From Aphis gossypii (taxonomy: Eukaryota; Arthropoda; Insecta; Hemiptera; Aphididae): a stretch of DNA of 64,000 bases. The notes below the pieces were generated by a model. The model was not told the DNA's origin. It was given only the letters and a program-made list of their open reading frames with translations, and did not search any database. How positions within the stretch are numbered: position 1 is the stretch's first letter; each line of letters begins with the position of its first letter. The stretch covers positions 6,882,001 through 6,946,000 of the forward strand of contig NC_065532.1 in assembly GCF_020184175.1 (NCBI RefSeq). The letters run 5' to 3'. Positions 25,428 to 38,820 of the stretch are shown here, one piece after another. The translations under genes were made by a program, and so were the position numbers.

Positions 25428-25519
25428 CAGCGAAACAGCTGCTGCTGACAAGACAAACTGCAACACGATTTGAAGACGACGACGACGACGACAATGATGA
25501 CCGTTTGAGATTTTTCTAA
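25370..25519 (+). CDS. 49-codon frame with poly-Tyr and poly-Asp tracts, unknown
   Basis: An ATG with G at -3 opens MSQFDHVND, followed by ten Tyr codons from a pure (TAT)10 repeat. It continues through TAKQLLLTRQTATRFE, six Asp codons from (GAC)6, NDDRLRFF and a stop. Two in-frame microsatellites in one tiny frame are odd. The likely explanation is chance openness of triplet repeats, but the start context and flanking CpG-rich DNA leave open a real leader peptide or exon. No family was recognised. Confidence 0.15.
25397..25426. repeat. (TAT)10 microsatellite
   Basis: Thirty uninterrupted bases of TAT. Confidence 0.95.
25475..25492. repeat. (GAC)6 microsatellite
   Basis: Six perfect GAC units in a CpG-rich patch. 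Confidence 0.9.
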
Positions 25520-25645
25520 CATCCGTTTTTTTTTTTAATTTTCTTCCTCTCTCTCTTTCTCTTCCAATTTTTCTTACCGGAGACTTTAATTACTTTTATC
25601 ATTATTAACGACAATGAGCCGCGTTAATTGTCTTTTGTCTCGCAG

Positions 25646-25810
25646 CATCGAGCTAATAGGTCACGCGGTGCACAACATAATATATTATTAAATACCTATG
25701 CAATAGATTCGTTCCGTATTGGCCGCAAACAATGTGATGTGCACGGTTTTCCCATAGCCGCAGTCTCGCTCGACCCATCTTCCCTCGACGACATCATCAT
25801 AATAAATTAA
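25646..25810 (+). CDS. Candidate terminal exon, unknown product
   Basis: An acceptor-like AATTGTCTTTTGTCTCGCAG ends at 25,645. The following 165 nt are open to a TAA at 25,808-25,810, giving HRANRSRGAQHN, then AIDSFRIGRKQCDVHGFPI, then AAVSLDPSSLDD. The amino-acid mix is balanced and unlike the Tyr/Ile-rich chance frames elsewhere. An AATAAA overlaps the stop codon and could act as a polyadenylation signal. No domain is recognised and no upstream exon is proven. The two small ATG frames just upstream are possible partners. Confidence 0.25.
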   Translation, partial: HRANRSRGAQHNILLNTYAIDSFRIGRKQCDVHGFPIAAVSLDPSSLDDIIIIN

Positions 25811-28760
25811 ATACTTTTCGTATTGTACCCCGGAAAACGTCAAACGAAGACCGCGCGACGCACGGGAAATATATTGCAATATAATTATATGTATATTATA
25901 TACCCGTCTTACGCCACCCGCACGTATTCAATGCAATTATACGACAATGCGTCCGAGTTTTTTCGCACTCTAATTAACACCACCATACACCTAGATGTCT
26001 GCGGAGGCGTATTTATAGTCGTTTAGAAAACAATACGGTTACGACGATAATATACTATTTAATGACGATGATTATCGAACCGGAAAACGGCGTTGGCGAC
26101 GGGAAATTTTCAACAGTATAGGTACCTAACTATTCCAATGAATGACGATGACGCCGATTTGTCGGTGCATCCCGGGGTAACTATAAATATTATTTTATGT
26201 CCTGGGATATTATCATATATTTAATTGAGTTCAACAAATATTTTTTGTTCGTTTGAGCAGTCGAGTCTTTTTCATATGTGTGTGTGCTATCCAAAAGACA
26301 TCACGAGCAAGTTAGCTAGGCAGCCTTTCCCAAAACGTGCGTGCTTTATTTATAATTAATGGTAACAAAACTAACCACATCGTTCCTTTTAATACAATAA
26401 CTATATTGTTTTTGTCTAATAAGCACTTTTTGTGTCATACTTCATGATTATGTTCATTAATTAAGATTAAATCATTATAGGATAATTAAAAAATAAAAAC
26501 AAAAAAACCTTTTATACTATTTATATAGGTAAATATAAATATACCTAACCATTTTCAATTAAAAACCGTTTTGAGCGTTCCATATTATTTTATACTGATT
26601 TTAGTATTATATAATATGCATATCCTTACTAATATCCTTACTGATGTGCCAAGTGATCGATATTATACGTTATTTTATTTTCAATATAAAAATAACACCT
26701 TCAACGTGCAACAGTATAAGACCGATGTGTATTGTATATATTATGTACATACTAAACGTACACCTAAACATATTATATATGAGTAAGTAGGAGTATATAA
26801 TTATTATGCGTTATGTAATAATATTATGTACCTACGTCTTACACCCGCGAAGGTCTCATCGCTTGTATTATAGGTATCATATTATTAGTCGTATACAAAA
26901 ACCAAACTAAATAAGCACGACCAATATGTACATAATAATAATATAAACACTGCACTCTTTAGTGACATTGAAAAATTGCCAATTATTGCACTTTTCTGCG
27001 TCGATACCGCAATCTAACTATTAAATGTATAATAATTATACACACATACACGTACGTAAATACATAAAATAGGTATGACTTGGCGGCGGATCGGCCACTG
27101 AAGTACAATATAAGTTTAATAATAAACAGTACAGGTGACCCAAACCGACTACTATTATTACGACCGGACAAACTGCAGTATAATATTATGATAATATATA
27201 GTATGTATTTGTGTCGCGTGTACACCTATTATTAAGCCGCGCAATGTATAATATATATAATATATACTATATAGTACCCGTTGTGCTAAGTACTAAAAAT
27301 ATTATAGATGTGTAAAACTAGCATCAGGTATATAGCATAATATAAATATATACGTATTTATAGGTTTTTTTGAATACATTATTTGAGTATGTATATATAT
27401 AAATATATATTGATTATAGTGTTTAGCATTACGCGTATAGTTGTGTTGTACATCGTACACGGCTATTCGTGTTTTAAACGAATAGGAAGAATTATTTTTC
27501 TATCGCGAAAAATAATAATATATATAATAAATCCAGTAGCGCCGGGTTTACTCCACCTACCGATTAAAAACCACGTTTAAAGAAAAATAATTGAAGGTTT
27601 TTTTTTCTCTTCATTTTAATCGAGTATGTACGCATTCTGCATGCGCAATACAGTGAACATACTATAATGCAATCCGTGCGATTGAGTGGCTCACAATAAT
27701 TGGTCGTAGCGCATAGAGTCGTTTAATTGTCGCGCATACAACTAAAAAAAATGATAGTATATAAACACACGTTATAGTATATAGTTGATCGGTAATATTA
27801 AATTTGAGATTAACATCAATAAAAGTACAATAATAATATGATACTTATACACGTTTCAAATCCTTGAGTCCATTATCTATACACATATAAGAAGACCTTA
27901 GTAATAATCCGAGTACGCCTATAATATACCTATATAGTTTTTAGGTACTTGTAAATTAATATTATGAATATAGAACTTATATTATAGGTATAGGTACGTA
28001 TAAACAAGACATGTGCAATACCTAAATATAACTAGAAACTACCTAGGTACTTATAGAGATTCCACGATAATTTTTTTTTCATTTGGGAAATGCCTTTTTA
28101 ACCTCGAAATTAAATGTTATTTATAAATTTAAAAATATCTAACATGATGGTGAATTTTATAATAATGTATAGCATAACAATATTATGTTTGTGTGCCGTT
28201 CGTTCGAATAAAAAGTTTGATTCTGCACGATTCTGTGTATAATGTTACCATAAGAGGAGTCAACCTTCATAGCGTTTCGAATTACATAATTTTTCACACT
28301 CTGTGTGAATTTTATGCGAGGTGGATACCTACGGAAGAATTTTTACAATTTATAATATGAATTATGTCTAAGACGATTTTTCTCACAAAATCAAAGTGGT
28401 TTTCATCATTTCTAGTTGTACGCCTGTGCGTGTATAACGTTACCCGCATAACTGCGGACAATATATTATTATATATTATAATGCTAAAAGCTAAATGTTA
28501 CACATAGTATTATAAATTTCCAGTTGGTACACGAATATACGATAAAGAGAAAAACACAGTTGAAAAAAACAATAGCTTGCTTATAAGTTATAACTAAACC
28601 AAACGTCGCAATATTAATAACTACAACAGTTATTTTTCGGAGTATATACGAAGAGTTACAGGTTTAAATTTTTTTATGACTATAATACGAACGCATCAGA
28701 AGCACGATTTGAAGATTTAAACAATACGTTTTAAATCGCAATGCATTATCGATCGTTTTT
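25811..28760. other. Noncoding stretch
   Basis: No gene recognised. A CpG-richer segment continues to about 26,170. A transposon-end-like sequence lies at 26,321. From 26,400 on the DNA is AT-rich with TA runs and several GTACCTA words. Confidence 0.45.
26321..26342. mobile_element. Possible hAT-type transposon terminus
   Basis: CAGCCTTTCCCAAAACGTGC resembles the CAGxxTTTCCCAAA class of hAT terminal repeats. No matching inverted end or target duplication was found within reach, so this is only a similarity of a short word. Confidence 0.15.
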
Positions 28761-28765
28761 TTTTT

Positions 28766-28915
28766 AGACCTGGTCAAATTAGATGGTAAGGCATTCGCAC
28801 GTATCTTGATGTTGTTACTTGTTACCCCATGGTCACGGAATGAGACCAGAACGTTCGTCGACTTGGGTCAAATGGTTTTTAAAAATCAGTTCAGATAATC
28901 CAGATATTTCTCCTG
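28766..28915 (+). mobile_element. tRNA-derived SINE-like relic
   Basis: After a run of nine T, the sequence TGGTCAAATTAG (28,771-28,782) fits a polymerase III A box. GGAATGAGACC (28,838-28,848) lies at about the right distance and fits a decayed B box (GGTTCGANNCC), with AGATGGTAAGGCATTCGCAC between them resembling a tRNA D-arm region. The block is GC-richer than its flanks. The tail that follows (TTGGGTCAAATGG and onward, perhaps to about 29,200) would be the non-tRNA body. The ends and family are uncertain. Confidence 0.4.
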
Positions 28916-31900
28916 AAAAAAAGTGAATAAACTGCAATTCACAAGTGATAAACTGCAGGATAATAGACAATTGTTTTATGCCGCCTGAAGACTATTTCTA
29001 TACACTCCGTCGTCAAATAAATCTGTATCTTATCGCAAACCATTAGTCATCGTGACGCCCAAATTGTTATAACATCATCAATCTGACGCTAAATTGAATA
29101 TCAACCCAATATCAAATAAAATAGAATTTTCACAAGTCATCCTTGAAAATGGAACCGCAACCAATAATATGTTACATTTGTAAAGGGTTTTATTACACTT
29201 GCCATGGAAAAGTTTATCATGATTCAATTTAAGTATTACAAGAACACAATTTACGAGTGACTTTAAATTCTACAAGTTATTTTTAATTATAAGAAAAATT
29301 CATTATTGTACCTCCCATAAAGCCATAACTACCTCTTTTTGATTACAAGAAAATATTTTAGATAATATTACTGGACGACTGTATAACTTTATATGTACCT
29401 ACGATATTAATAAATTACTGTCATATTATTCAATTAGGACATAGAACTTTATGTCTTTATGTCATTGAATATTTTTAATACATTTGTATATGACTTACAT
29501 TTACTCCGATAAGAATGTGCTTTATGAATCATGATAATATATTATATATCTAATAATTATGTTCCACTTCATAAAAAAAAAATTAATAAAATAATGTATT
29601 TCATATTTTTGCATTTTATAATAATAGTTAGGTATAATATGGGTTTCAACAGTATTTAGATTTAGTTTGTATTAAATTAAATTTAAACTTTTTTCCGGAT
29701 GTCATAAAAAATTACAAATTTTTTATTCCTAGTTCGAATCTCCATTTTAAAACTTGTACAAAGTTAATAATTTATACATTTATACACCTACTCTATCCGT
29801 TTATGTTGTTATTCGGAATAATCATTACAATTTGAATTATTAATATATTTTAATTCAAATGATATGTACTTCGAAAGTACCTATAATATATATATATATA
29901 TATGTTAAAGGATAAATAAACTGTATGTATAATAATGCGTGTACATGCAGATGTATGTTGAATTCATATAAATTATATTATATGACTATATATATTATAC
30001 ATACTACATATACGATATATAATATATATAATGTTAGGTTGTTTGGCCCTTACTTGACGACAAAATAATGCAATATACAAATGAATACCTAATACAAAGT
30101 TTAAAAAAAAACCCTCTGTTATTGCTAACATCGTGTCCACTTGTCGTTGGGGCATCGAATTACTGCAGACGTTGTAATTTTTTTTTTTAATTATTATAGC
30201 CCCCAAAAAATAACCATCGGTCATTTGGAATGATTATTAAAACCACATGCTATCACGCAAGTACCTACAAGATATAAATTGTTTTTCCATTCGGGACGGA
30301 CATGATATTGTATGTACTGTTATATCAATTGTCTAAATCTTTACTTACATGATGGTTGGTTACTAGTATCATATAATTTCAGCACTCCGCTGTGGCATTC
30401 TCATTTTTTTTTCATTCTATATTTTATGTACTACACATACTAAATATGACATAAAATGTTAGTATACAAATGTATATAAGTAGGTTATAAAAGAAAATGT
30501 TATACATACATATATATATATAAGTGTGACATATAACACAAACATTTTGGTTTATTGCTATCTACCACTATTAACAATTTTTTTTTCTTAAGACTCATAG
30601 ACAATCTGTTTTTTCAGAGCACAATAAGAATATTTCTAAAATGTTTATTTAACGGTTAATTGCTCAATGGAAAAAGCCTCAGTATGGTTCTCAGGGGACA
30701 AAATATTTTTGTTTGTATAGCAGCTCACAATTTTATACCTATCTAATATCAAATACTTACAATATACCAAGGAACACGTAAGAAAAGTATTTTTTTTTCC
30801 AAGACAGTATAGGTAATGGCATCAACCTCCTATATAAATTTGTTTCGTGTTATTGTGGTTCTAAATTAATGAAAATTGATTGGCTTTTTATATATTCAAT
30901 TTTTTTATTGATTTTTGTAATTTTTTATTCTGCTATCATTTTTTTTTTTTAGTAATCGTGTTTTATGATTTATGTTTTTAACGCAATAAAAAAATTATAT
31001 TATTACAAAATTAAAACAATACGATAATTATATTTTAGTATGACAGTTAAGTACGCTTCATTACGACATATACGCGGAAACGACGAATGCGTATAAATGT
31101 TTTGGTTTTTTGGTTTTGAGATAGTTTGTCACATCTACTGAATAGTAAATAGTTTATCGTAATGTTAATCAATGTGTATTAACCATAAAGATCGAAACTA
31201 AAATACAACACGTGAAAAAAATGTATAATGAAATACTGTGAGAGTTATTTTTCCCGTAAAAATGCAATAAGTAAAAACTAGTTCAACTATTCAACGTGCG
31301 CCGCAATGTTGACATTATAAATAGTTTACATAATAACCACAAAATCCAAGTATATTATGTTTGTTATTATTCACAGAGGTCATAGAATAATTAAATAAAG
31401 TTAATGTGGACTATTATTACCTATTAATAGTTAACACGTTGAATTATTGTGCAAACCTTTTGTTGATAAATTTAAAACCCTAAAACTTATCTTAAGTCTT
31501 TTTTTAAATGTCAACCATCTAAATCAGAATTAAATTATGAACGTATGTTAAGTTTAGGATAATAATAGTATTGTTAGTTTTTGCTGTTTATAATACATTT
31601 CGATGGTTCACAACATAATATCATATTATTTTATACAAGTTATATTATAATATGCGTAATGATATAGCAATTATACGAAAATGGTCGTATCAAATATGGC
31701 TAGATTATAATATTATATATTGTATACGTTTCTGTACCTTGGATGAAAACCTGTTAAGTATTATAAATAAATAGGTAATTAGTTATTAATTTATTCGCTT
31801 GCATTAAAAAATAATTGAACGATTTTTAATAAATAGTTTAAAATATAAATACTCGTATGTATCTATTATAATTTATAATATGAAGTTGAGTACATGAAAA

Positions 31901-34900
31901 TGTAATGATACATAATAATGGTCTCAGGGCTTGCGTTAGTCAATGAATATTATAGTTATAGGTATAACTATAAGAAACTTATATAATATTGTAACTTTCA
32001 ATTTTCATATGGCCACCCATACATTTTAAATTTAAATGTTGACATTTTTTACACTAATATTTTTTCCGAGTTCCTGACAAATGTTAATAATTTGCTTTTC
32101 ACTCAATAGAGTTTCAAAGATATGATGGTTGAATACTTGAATATAATGCATATTATATTTATATAGATTGTTAAAAACAACAATGTCTAAACATGCTTTA
32201 GGTACTCACACAGAAATAGTTTATAAAATATATTATAGAGAATGCATAGATGCATAAATGGACGCATACTAATAGATTGATACAAGTATTCGCATTTAAA
32301 TTTGGATATCGCCAAAAAATATAATACTCCTATAGTTAATATAATATATTTTGTGTTTAAGCGTATTTAACTAAACTACCTTATTAACATCAGTAGTATA
32401 GATAATGGCCGTGAAAGGACTTAAGTATTTATGATCACTGCGATAAAAGTTCATTATAATAAATAAAGAATGAAAACTCCAAAGATTTCAGTAGTCTTTA
32501 GCCATGGTCCATTATACATTATTTCATCTTGTATATATATTTATATCTATAGAATAAAATCTAAAGTTTTGTTAATCTTTAAAATAAAAAAAAAAACATT
32601 ATTTAAAACACTCAAACGTCTAATCCACGCGTATCTATAGAGTATTTTTTTCATTATATTGTTATAATTGAAACACATGTCAATGTTAAATCAAAGCAAA
32701 TGAACACAATTTTTTTCATAGAATGTTGTGTTGTATACAATATTAGTTTGAAAAATGTTATGTATTTAAATTTCTTAAGACCATTTGTTGAACGTGACCA
32801 GATTACCAATAGGTATTTAGTATACGCAGTTTACCTACATAATATTATTTTTAATAGGTACATAAAACATTAACTAAATCGATAAATGTAGGTTTTTGTT
32901 AAGCAAATTCGGATAGGTACAAAATACCAAGTCATCCACGTCGTATATCCACTATTATAAACCTGTGGTGCCTATGCCTATTATGTACGTTATAACTGGT
33001 TCAAAAATGTTATACTAAAAAAATTGCACAACACATTAATGTACTTTGTTAATAAATGGTCTTTGTGGTATATATATATATATAATATGTATTAAACGCG
33101 TGCTGATCTCTTGAATACACCCACTAATTGAAACCTGCAGGGGAAAGTGTGTACGGGTTTCGTGCAGGACCACTATATATATTTACGCATTTACCTACAC
33201 GTTTCAGATTTTGAGCCAAGGAGAGAGATCAATTTCTGGTTTTATTTACCCATACATAAATAGTATAGTATATTATTGTTAGTATACAGCTTTTCCTGAG
33301 TATATTATACTGCATCAGACGGATTTATCCATAATAAAGTTGTATAATAAACCTCCATAATTCTGTTACAATCGCAACTAACTATTAAACTATATCTAAC
33401 AATATTTTTTGTAAAATCTTGACTACCAAGTGTTTATTATCATGGTTGGTAATTTAAAATAAAATTTTAAAATGAGTAAACAAAAACAATAAACTACACT
33501 AAACAGTCGGTATGAACGAAGCGATGCGACTGTATTACCTATACCTATCTACAGTCTAAAATCTAAATGCATCAAGTCTTCTAGTCTATATTTATACTTT
33601 CTGGGCACAGGTATTTTGTACTATTGTGTCAGTATCTTGTAAAAATAATAATAACGGTTGAAATAAAATTGCAGAAGAAAAAATGCTCGTCATATACAAC
33701 GTAACCGCCTTGATATACTTATTACTTGGTAAAAAAAAATATGTAATACAATATCATAATAATATGCGTATTGCAGAATGCCGTCTATTGTCGTCCTATA
33801 TTATTTTGATAATAGTGATCAAGTAAAAAGGAAGTTTTTTTTTACCTATGAGATATTCTCGATAATAATATCCACCAAATTATACAAATCCATAACTGAG
33901 CAAAATGATAAAATATGATAATCGTCTTGTCTATAACGTCATGTTGTTTCTGCAAGTATATTATTACAAATTAAATTATTGGTTTTCATTTTTTTTTAAA
34001 ATTTTTTCGATGGTGCTCAGTAATCAATAAATCAGTAAGTAGTTGAAAATACCAATAAATATGGTTTAATTTAAAAATATCTAGAAACAATGACAATTTT
34101 TTAATTAAATGTCCAAGAATAAAGAATATATTATTTTAATTGAAAAAAAATATTATTAGTTCATTGATGTTATTCTCATGTGAATCGGGTGATAATTTGA
34201 GATAGAAAACAATTCTTATTGAGTATACCATAACATGGCCACTAGGTTTATAATCATTATAATTATATGTACGATGGCTTCAATCCTTGCTTGATCCGTT
34301 AGAGATTTACGACTGACAAGAAGTTTAATATTCTTATGACCTCCTCACTGAAGTTGCGTAATTAATACTTCAGTAGGTATCTCTTTGCTCTTTATACAGT
34401 TGTGAAATAAATTTGCATATTAACTTAGTGTGTCATTATAATTTATAATATAGTAGGCACTATAGGATATCGAATGAAATCTTTCTATTATATTATATTG
34501 GTGGTATGATGTATTTTGTTTAATACGAATTCATAAACAATTCACAAATTCGGTTGATACAAATGTTAAATTTTAAATTCCGAACAATTTTGTAACGGAT
34601 ATTTCATATTATAGACCGAGATGATTTCATATGAAAATGTTTTATTCAATTTAAAAAAATAATGAATGTAGAAAAATAATTATAAGCCAGTTATTTGATT
34701 TAACTATACTATTTTCTTTGTTTTCATTCTATTTCATGAAGTTATCGTTAAGTGTAAATTCAATAATGAAATCAGTCGCATATTTAAATCTTACACACAT
34801 TTTGCATCTATACAGTAAAATTACTTGTTGTGACTTTTACGATTGCTTTTATGAAGTACTACGACATTCACCAAAATATTGAAAATAATAAATTATCCGT

Positions 34901-35599
34901 GTATTGAGAAAAGTGGTTTTCAATACATTAATTTGGCAAAAATGTTTTAATACATTTCAACAAAATATTTACTAACAAATCAATATACGAATTAAAAAAT
35001 TCTTCTGTAAACACCATATATATAATATATTATATCTGTGGTAAACATAATAGGTATCTCTTTTAGATATATTATTAAATTTTTTTTTTTATACGTTGCA
35101 TGTAGTAGGTATATAAAATACCTAACTTATATCGACATTTTGTGTATTATTTGTAGATATATTATATATTTATTACAATGTTTGGAATACAACCAACAGT
35201 AATTTTATTATTTATGTCATCATATTTCAGTATAATATATTTTATGTCTTTGTTTTGGCACACAGAATCGAAAACCGTTAGGTACGGAAAAGCGTTACGG
35301 TTACCCTGGTTTCGGTTTCCAAAAACACAAAAGACATTAAATTTGATACTTCATTGCAGACTCAAAAGCAATATGATTTTTCTTTTTTTCTTAAACATAA
35401 ACATGAAGTACCTATATTCATAGTTTGAATATATAGATTGGTATACATGTATTTAATTTTATTCTCGATAATAGTGCTTGTGATAATTCCGATACACGGA
35501 ACAAACTAAAAAGTTTGCAGCGACAATACAATATCGATACACATAATTAGTGCAATGCTGTCGGCCAACAGTGAACGACTAATATACTTTCATGGTATT
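28916..35599. other. Long AT-rich noncoding stretch
   Basis: No gene or classifiable repeat was seen in about 6.7 kb. Homopolymer T/A runs and TA microsatellites are common, for example near 29,887, 30,510 and 33,070. Only two open frames of 80 codons or slightly more occur (29,973-30,224 minus, 35,178-35,423 plus). Both lack motifs. Confidence 0.5.
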
Positions 35600-35605
35600 T
35601 AGTTA

Positions 35606-36240
35606 TTTTAATTTATTTTTTTTAAACATTTTTACAACATGAATTGTTTACACCAACGGGCCTTTTTAGGGTCGCCAGACGCTTAGTCCTCACACCTCCG
35701 GACCGCCGGGAGGGGGAAGATTCAAAATATTACAACAATTCAATTAATATTGAGAACACAATATGGGAACACCATAGGTCCGTACAACTGTTGTAGGTGA
35801 TTTCTTGAGCTGAGCTGCAGAGCGCGTTACGACACCGAGCATTTAGCCTGTAACAGCACGAAGAGCGACGAAATGTAAAACACGTTCACGAGCATACGAT
35901 AGCAACGATTTAAACCATATGGCAATGGTGAGCACTTAGGTATACAAAAATACTAGATTAATAGTTTAACAAAATGGCCAATCGAACAACGGGCATAACA
36001 CCTCGTGTAGTCAGAGGAGAAGCGGAGCACGGCACGACACAAAGTCAAAAAAACACGAATAACGAACGAAAAGACGAACGTAGCCGCGCCGAGAGTCGGC
36101 GGTGACGCCGTCCCATACAGCTTGGCCAACATTGCGGAGGGCTAAGAGTAGCCGTCCGAAACAGTGTGACAAACGGTGCGGTCGGTCGATCGAGCGTGAT
36201 TAACCGACGGGCGCATGTTTGGAGACGTAAAAAGATCGAA
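35606..36240 (-). mobile_element. GC-richer retroposon-like block, family unknown
   Basis: The block is conspicuously richer in G+C than the several kilobases on its left. Read on the minus strand it ends in an A-rich tail (the T run at 35,616-35,623), preceded by a compact segment with CCCCCTCCCGGCGG and CGACCCTAAAAAGGCCCG. This layout suggests the 3' end of a non-LTR retrotransposon or a SINE inserted in minus orientation. No reverse transcriptase or polymerase III boxes could be read in it, and no target duplication was identified. A host 5' UTR or promoter is the main alternative. Confidence 0.35.
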
Positions 36241-37120
36241 CATAAATAATATTATTAATTTGGACGGTTTTTGTGGAAATGAAATCAAGTCACTTTTTGG
36301 ACATTTTAATATTTCACCTGAAAATTGAACGAAATTTTACGCCGAATGTAGTGGTTACACTGTTAGTAAAAGATGACCGTCATTTTATTTTGTATTAAAT
36401 TGCGCGTTTTTAGTGTTGTCAGGAATATTATACATATTTTTTTTGTGAGAAAGGTTTCAAGTCACATTTTTTTTCTATTTTCCGATGTGTAATGTGTTGA
36501 ATGTACTGTTAACTTTAGCTATACATTAGTATACAAAATAAATTAAAATTACCGAACAGAATAAAGACGATATTGAAGAATACAAAAAGCAGTAAGTTAC
36601 TTACTTATTTTTAGAAATATTAAATTTGTATAATACCTAGGTACCTATATCATAATTAAAATAATAAAATTTAAAAGTATGATACTTCAAAATTAGGTTT
36701 GAAACTGCGTTTATATTACTTTACTATATAATTTACCGTTAATTTGGATTATTTAATAAATAAAAATCGCGAACTCGTGTTTGTTATGTTTAATTTAGGT
36801 AGGTACTAGTTCACTAGCGTGACTTATAAGATGGCTTTAACAGTCAAAATAATACCTGATAATATTTTAAAATAAATATATTATTTTAATAACTCATTAA
36901 CATAATATACAGTTGTGTATAATTTTAAGTGGAAAATCTATTGCGTAACACTATATATAGTGCATTATTAACTATAAGCAAACTTTATTGTCGTTTCCTA
37001 TTCATTTAATATTGTAGGTATTTTTAATTGTTCAGTATTGTGAATGTTGTGTTTTATTTTTATTATTATTATTAAATTTTTTAATCCGGAAGTATGTTAT
37101 CAAGAGATAACTTAAAATAA
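36241..37120. other. AT-rich noncoding stretch
   Basis: Nothing recognisable; AT-rich with several GTACCTA words. Confidence 0.4.
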
Positions 37121-37384
37121 ATACGTCTCGTGGAGTCGACCGGTCGGCAGAATTAAAACGGGTCGTCTCGGCTGGACCAATATATTAATAATATGATCAC
37201 ATCGAGCGGAATTCTCTGTACAAATAACGAGCAGGCCAACGGGCAACGGTTTACGGGTTAGACCGTATATTATTATCATCGTAATATGCATCCCGGGGGC
37301 GACTGTTCCACCGACGCGTTTGCGATGTAGAGTCGTCCAAGTGCGTTATGTACCTATGTATATATATAGAAAGTCCGAGATTAG
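37121..37384 (+). promoter_or_regulatory. CpG-rich segment ending in a strong donor, possible 5' exon
   Basis: CpG-containing words such as GTCGACCGGTCGG recur through this segment. It ends GATTAG|GTGAGTTTT, a very good splice donor after 37,384. This would suit a noncoding first exon on the plus strand, but no initiator, TATA or matching acceptor could be assigned. Confidence 0.15.
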
Positions 37385-37405
37385 GTGAGTTTTTCGATTT
37401 GTTAC

Positions 37406-37603
37406 ATGGCGCGCACAAGAGATACAAGAAAAAAACCGACTGAGCTTATTAACGCGATAGAAAGCAGCGACGGCTCACAGTCGTGGGCAACGGTCGGTAC
37501 ATTCGCGAGGGGAAAAAAAAGAGAAACAATACATATAAACACAACGTATTATTATTATTTAGAGAACGCTGCACATGCACACACACTCATATATACATGT
37601 TGA
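37406..37603 (+). CDS. 65-codon ATG frame, unknown
   Basis: An ATG followed by G begins MARTRDTRKKPTELINAIES, then SDGSQSWATVGTFARGKKRE. This basic, balanced first two-thirds is protein-like. The rest is low-complexity Tyr/His. No domain or signal peptide is apparent. It starts 21 bases inside the putative intron that follows the donor at 37,384, so at most one of the two calls can be right. Confidence 0.15.
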   Translation: MARTRDTRKKPTELINAIESSDGSQSWATVGTFARGKKRETIHINTTYYYYLENAAHAHTLIYTC

Positions 37604-38820
37604 TAGGTACTATAGCGGCGAGTGTACCTATATATTATTATTTATTATGTACTATGCGGAGAGAAAAAAAAACAATAGTTTTCTTAGGGAAAACGGCGCG
37701 AACAGAGCAATAATATGGTAATAGTAATGTATGTAACGACGTGAAGGTGGCTATAATATAATGAGAAGAAAAATAAAATAAATTTAACACGGTTTATACT
37801 CTACTGCGGACGAATAATATTCTGCACTTTTTTTTTACACCGTCGCTTCACGTACATAAACTTTAACGTTCGTACATTTAAATCCCTACCTATGTGTACT
37901 CGAATAAAGCAGTACCTATACATTCGTGTATTATAATATACTAATAACTTAACATGACTACCTGCGATATATCATTTCATACATTTTCATATACATGAAA
38001 AAAAATAAATAGTGTTTATGCCCAGATTTATATGCACCAAAAAATGATTGAACATCAATGACTCGGGTACATCAGAAACACATTATTATAGATGTTTATT
38101 CTTAAAAATTAATGAATATTTAAAAACTACGCACTACGAAATTCGTTAGGTATTTAATTGGTTTGAAAATTTTCGGAAAACGTTAACCTAAAAAATATTG
38201 TTATTAAAAACACTAAAAACACATTAAGACCGACAAATTTAAAACACGCACCAATATAAATGAATATATCGTGTTTTTATAATCTCGTGTGCTTCACTGT
38301 TAAGACACCGAACTAACGTGTTCCGGAAACGTGTTCCTATATAAGAATAATATCATACACTATACATAGATTGGCAGGGAAAAATGTAAATACACTCGTA
38401 TACCTATTATACATTTACAAGGTTCTGCGTACCTATTAATATACTATTACTATTACTATATGAAATGAGGTAATCGCCTAACATTATAATATATAATAAT
38501 AATATTATTATCTACAGTCGTAAAATACAACCCCGTAAAGCCTACTTGATAAATGCACTTACAAATGCGCAATTTTATTTATATAATATTTTATTATTTC
38601 ATGTTTGGTACGTCTGGTACGACGATTTTTGCTATTTTATTCCGTTGGCAATAAGTCGAAACTGTATTTTTAGTGAGAATTTACTATTCTCGAAGCCAGA
38701 AATCGTTTTAAACGTTCAGAAATAGCGTAGAGCTCTCGTATTATGCCGAATTCGGTTCTCGGAATACGAAAATCGTATTAATATTATTACGTTATAACAC
38801 AAGCACACTGTTTACACGCT
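37604..38820. other. AT-rich noncoding stretch
   Basis: No feature recognised beyond A/T runs and scattered GTACCTA words. Confidence 0.4.

Noticed and set aside
26321..28100. A complete hAT element between TTTCCCAAA at 26,326 and the reversed word near 28,084
   Set aside because: The two words do not extend into matching terminal repeats and no target duplication or coding relic lies between.
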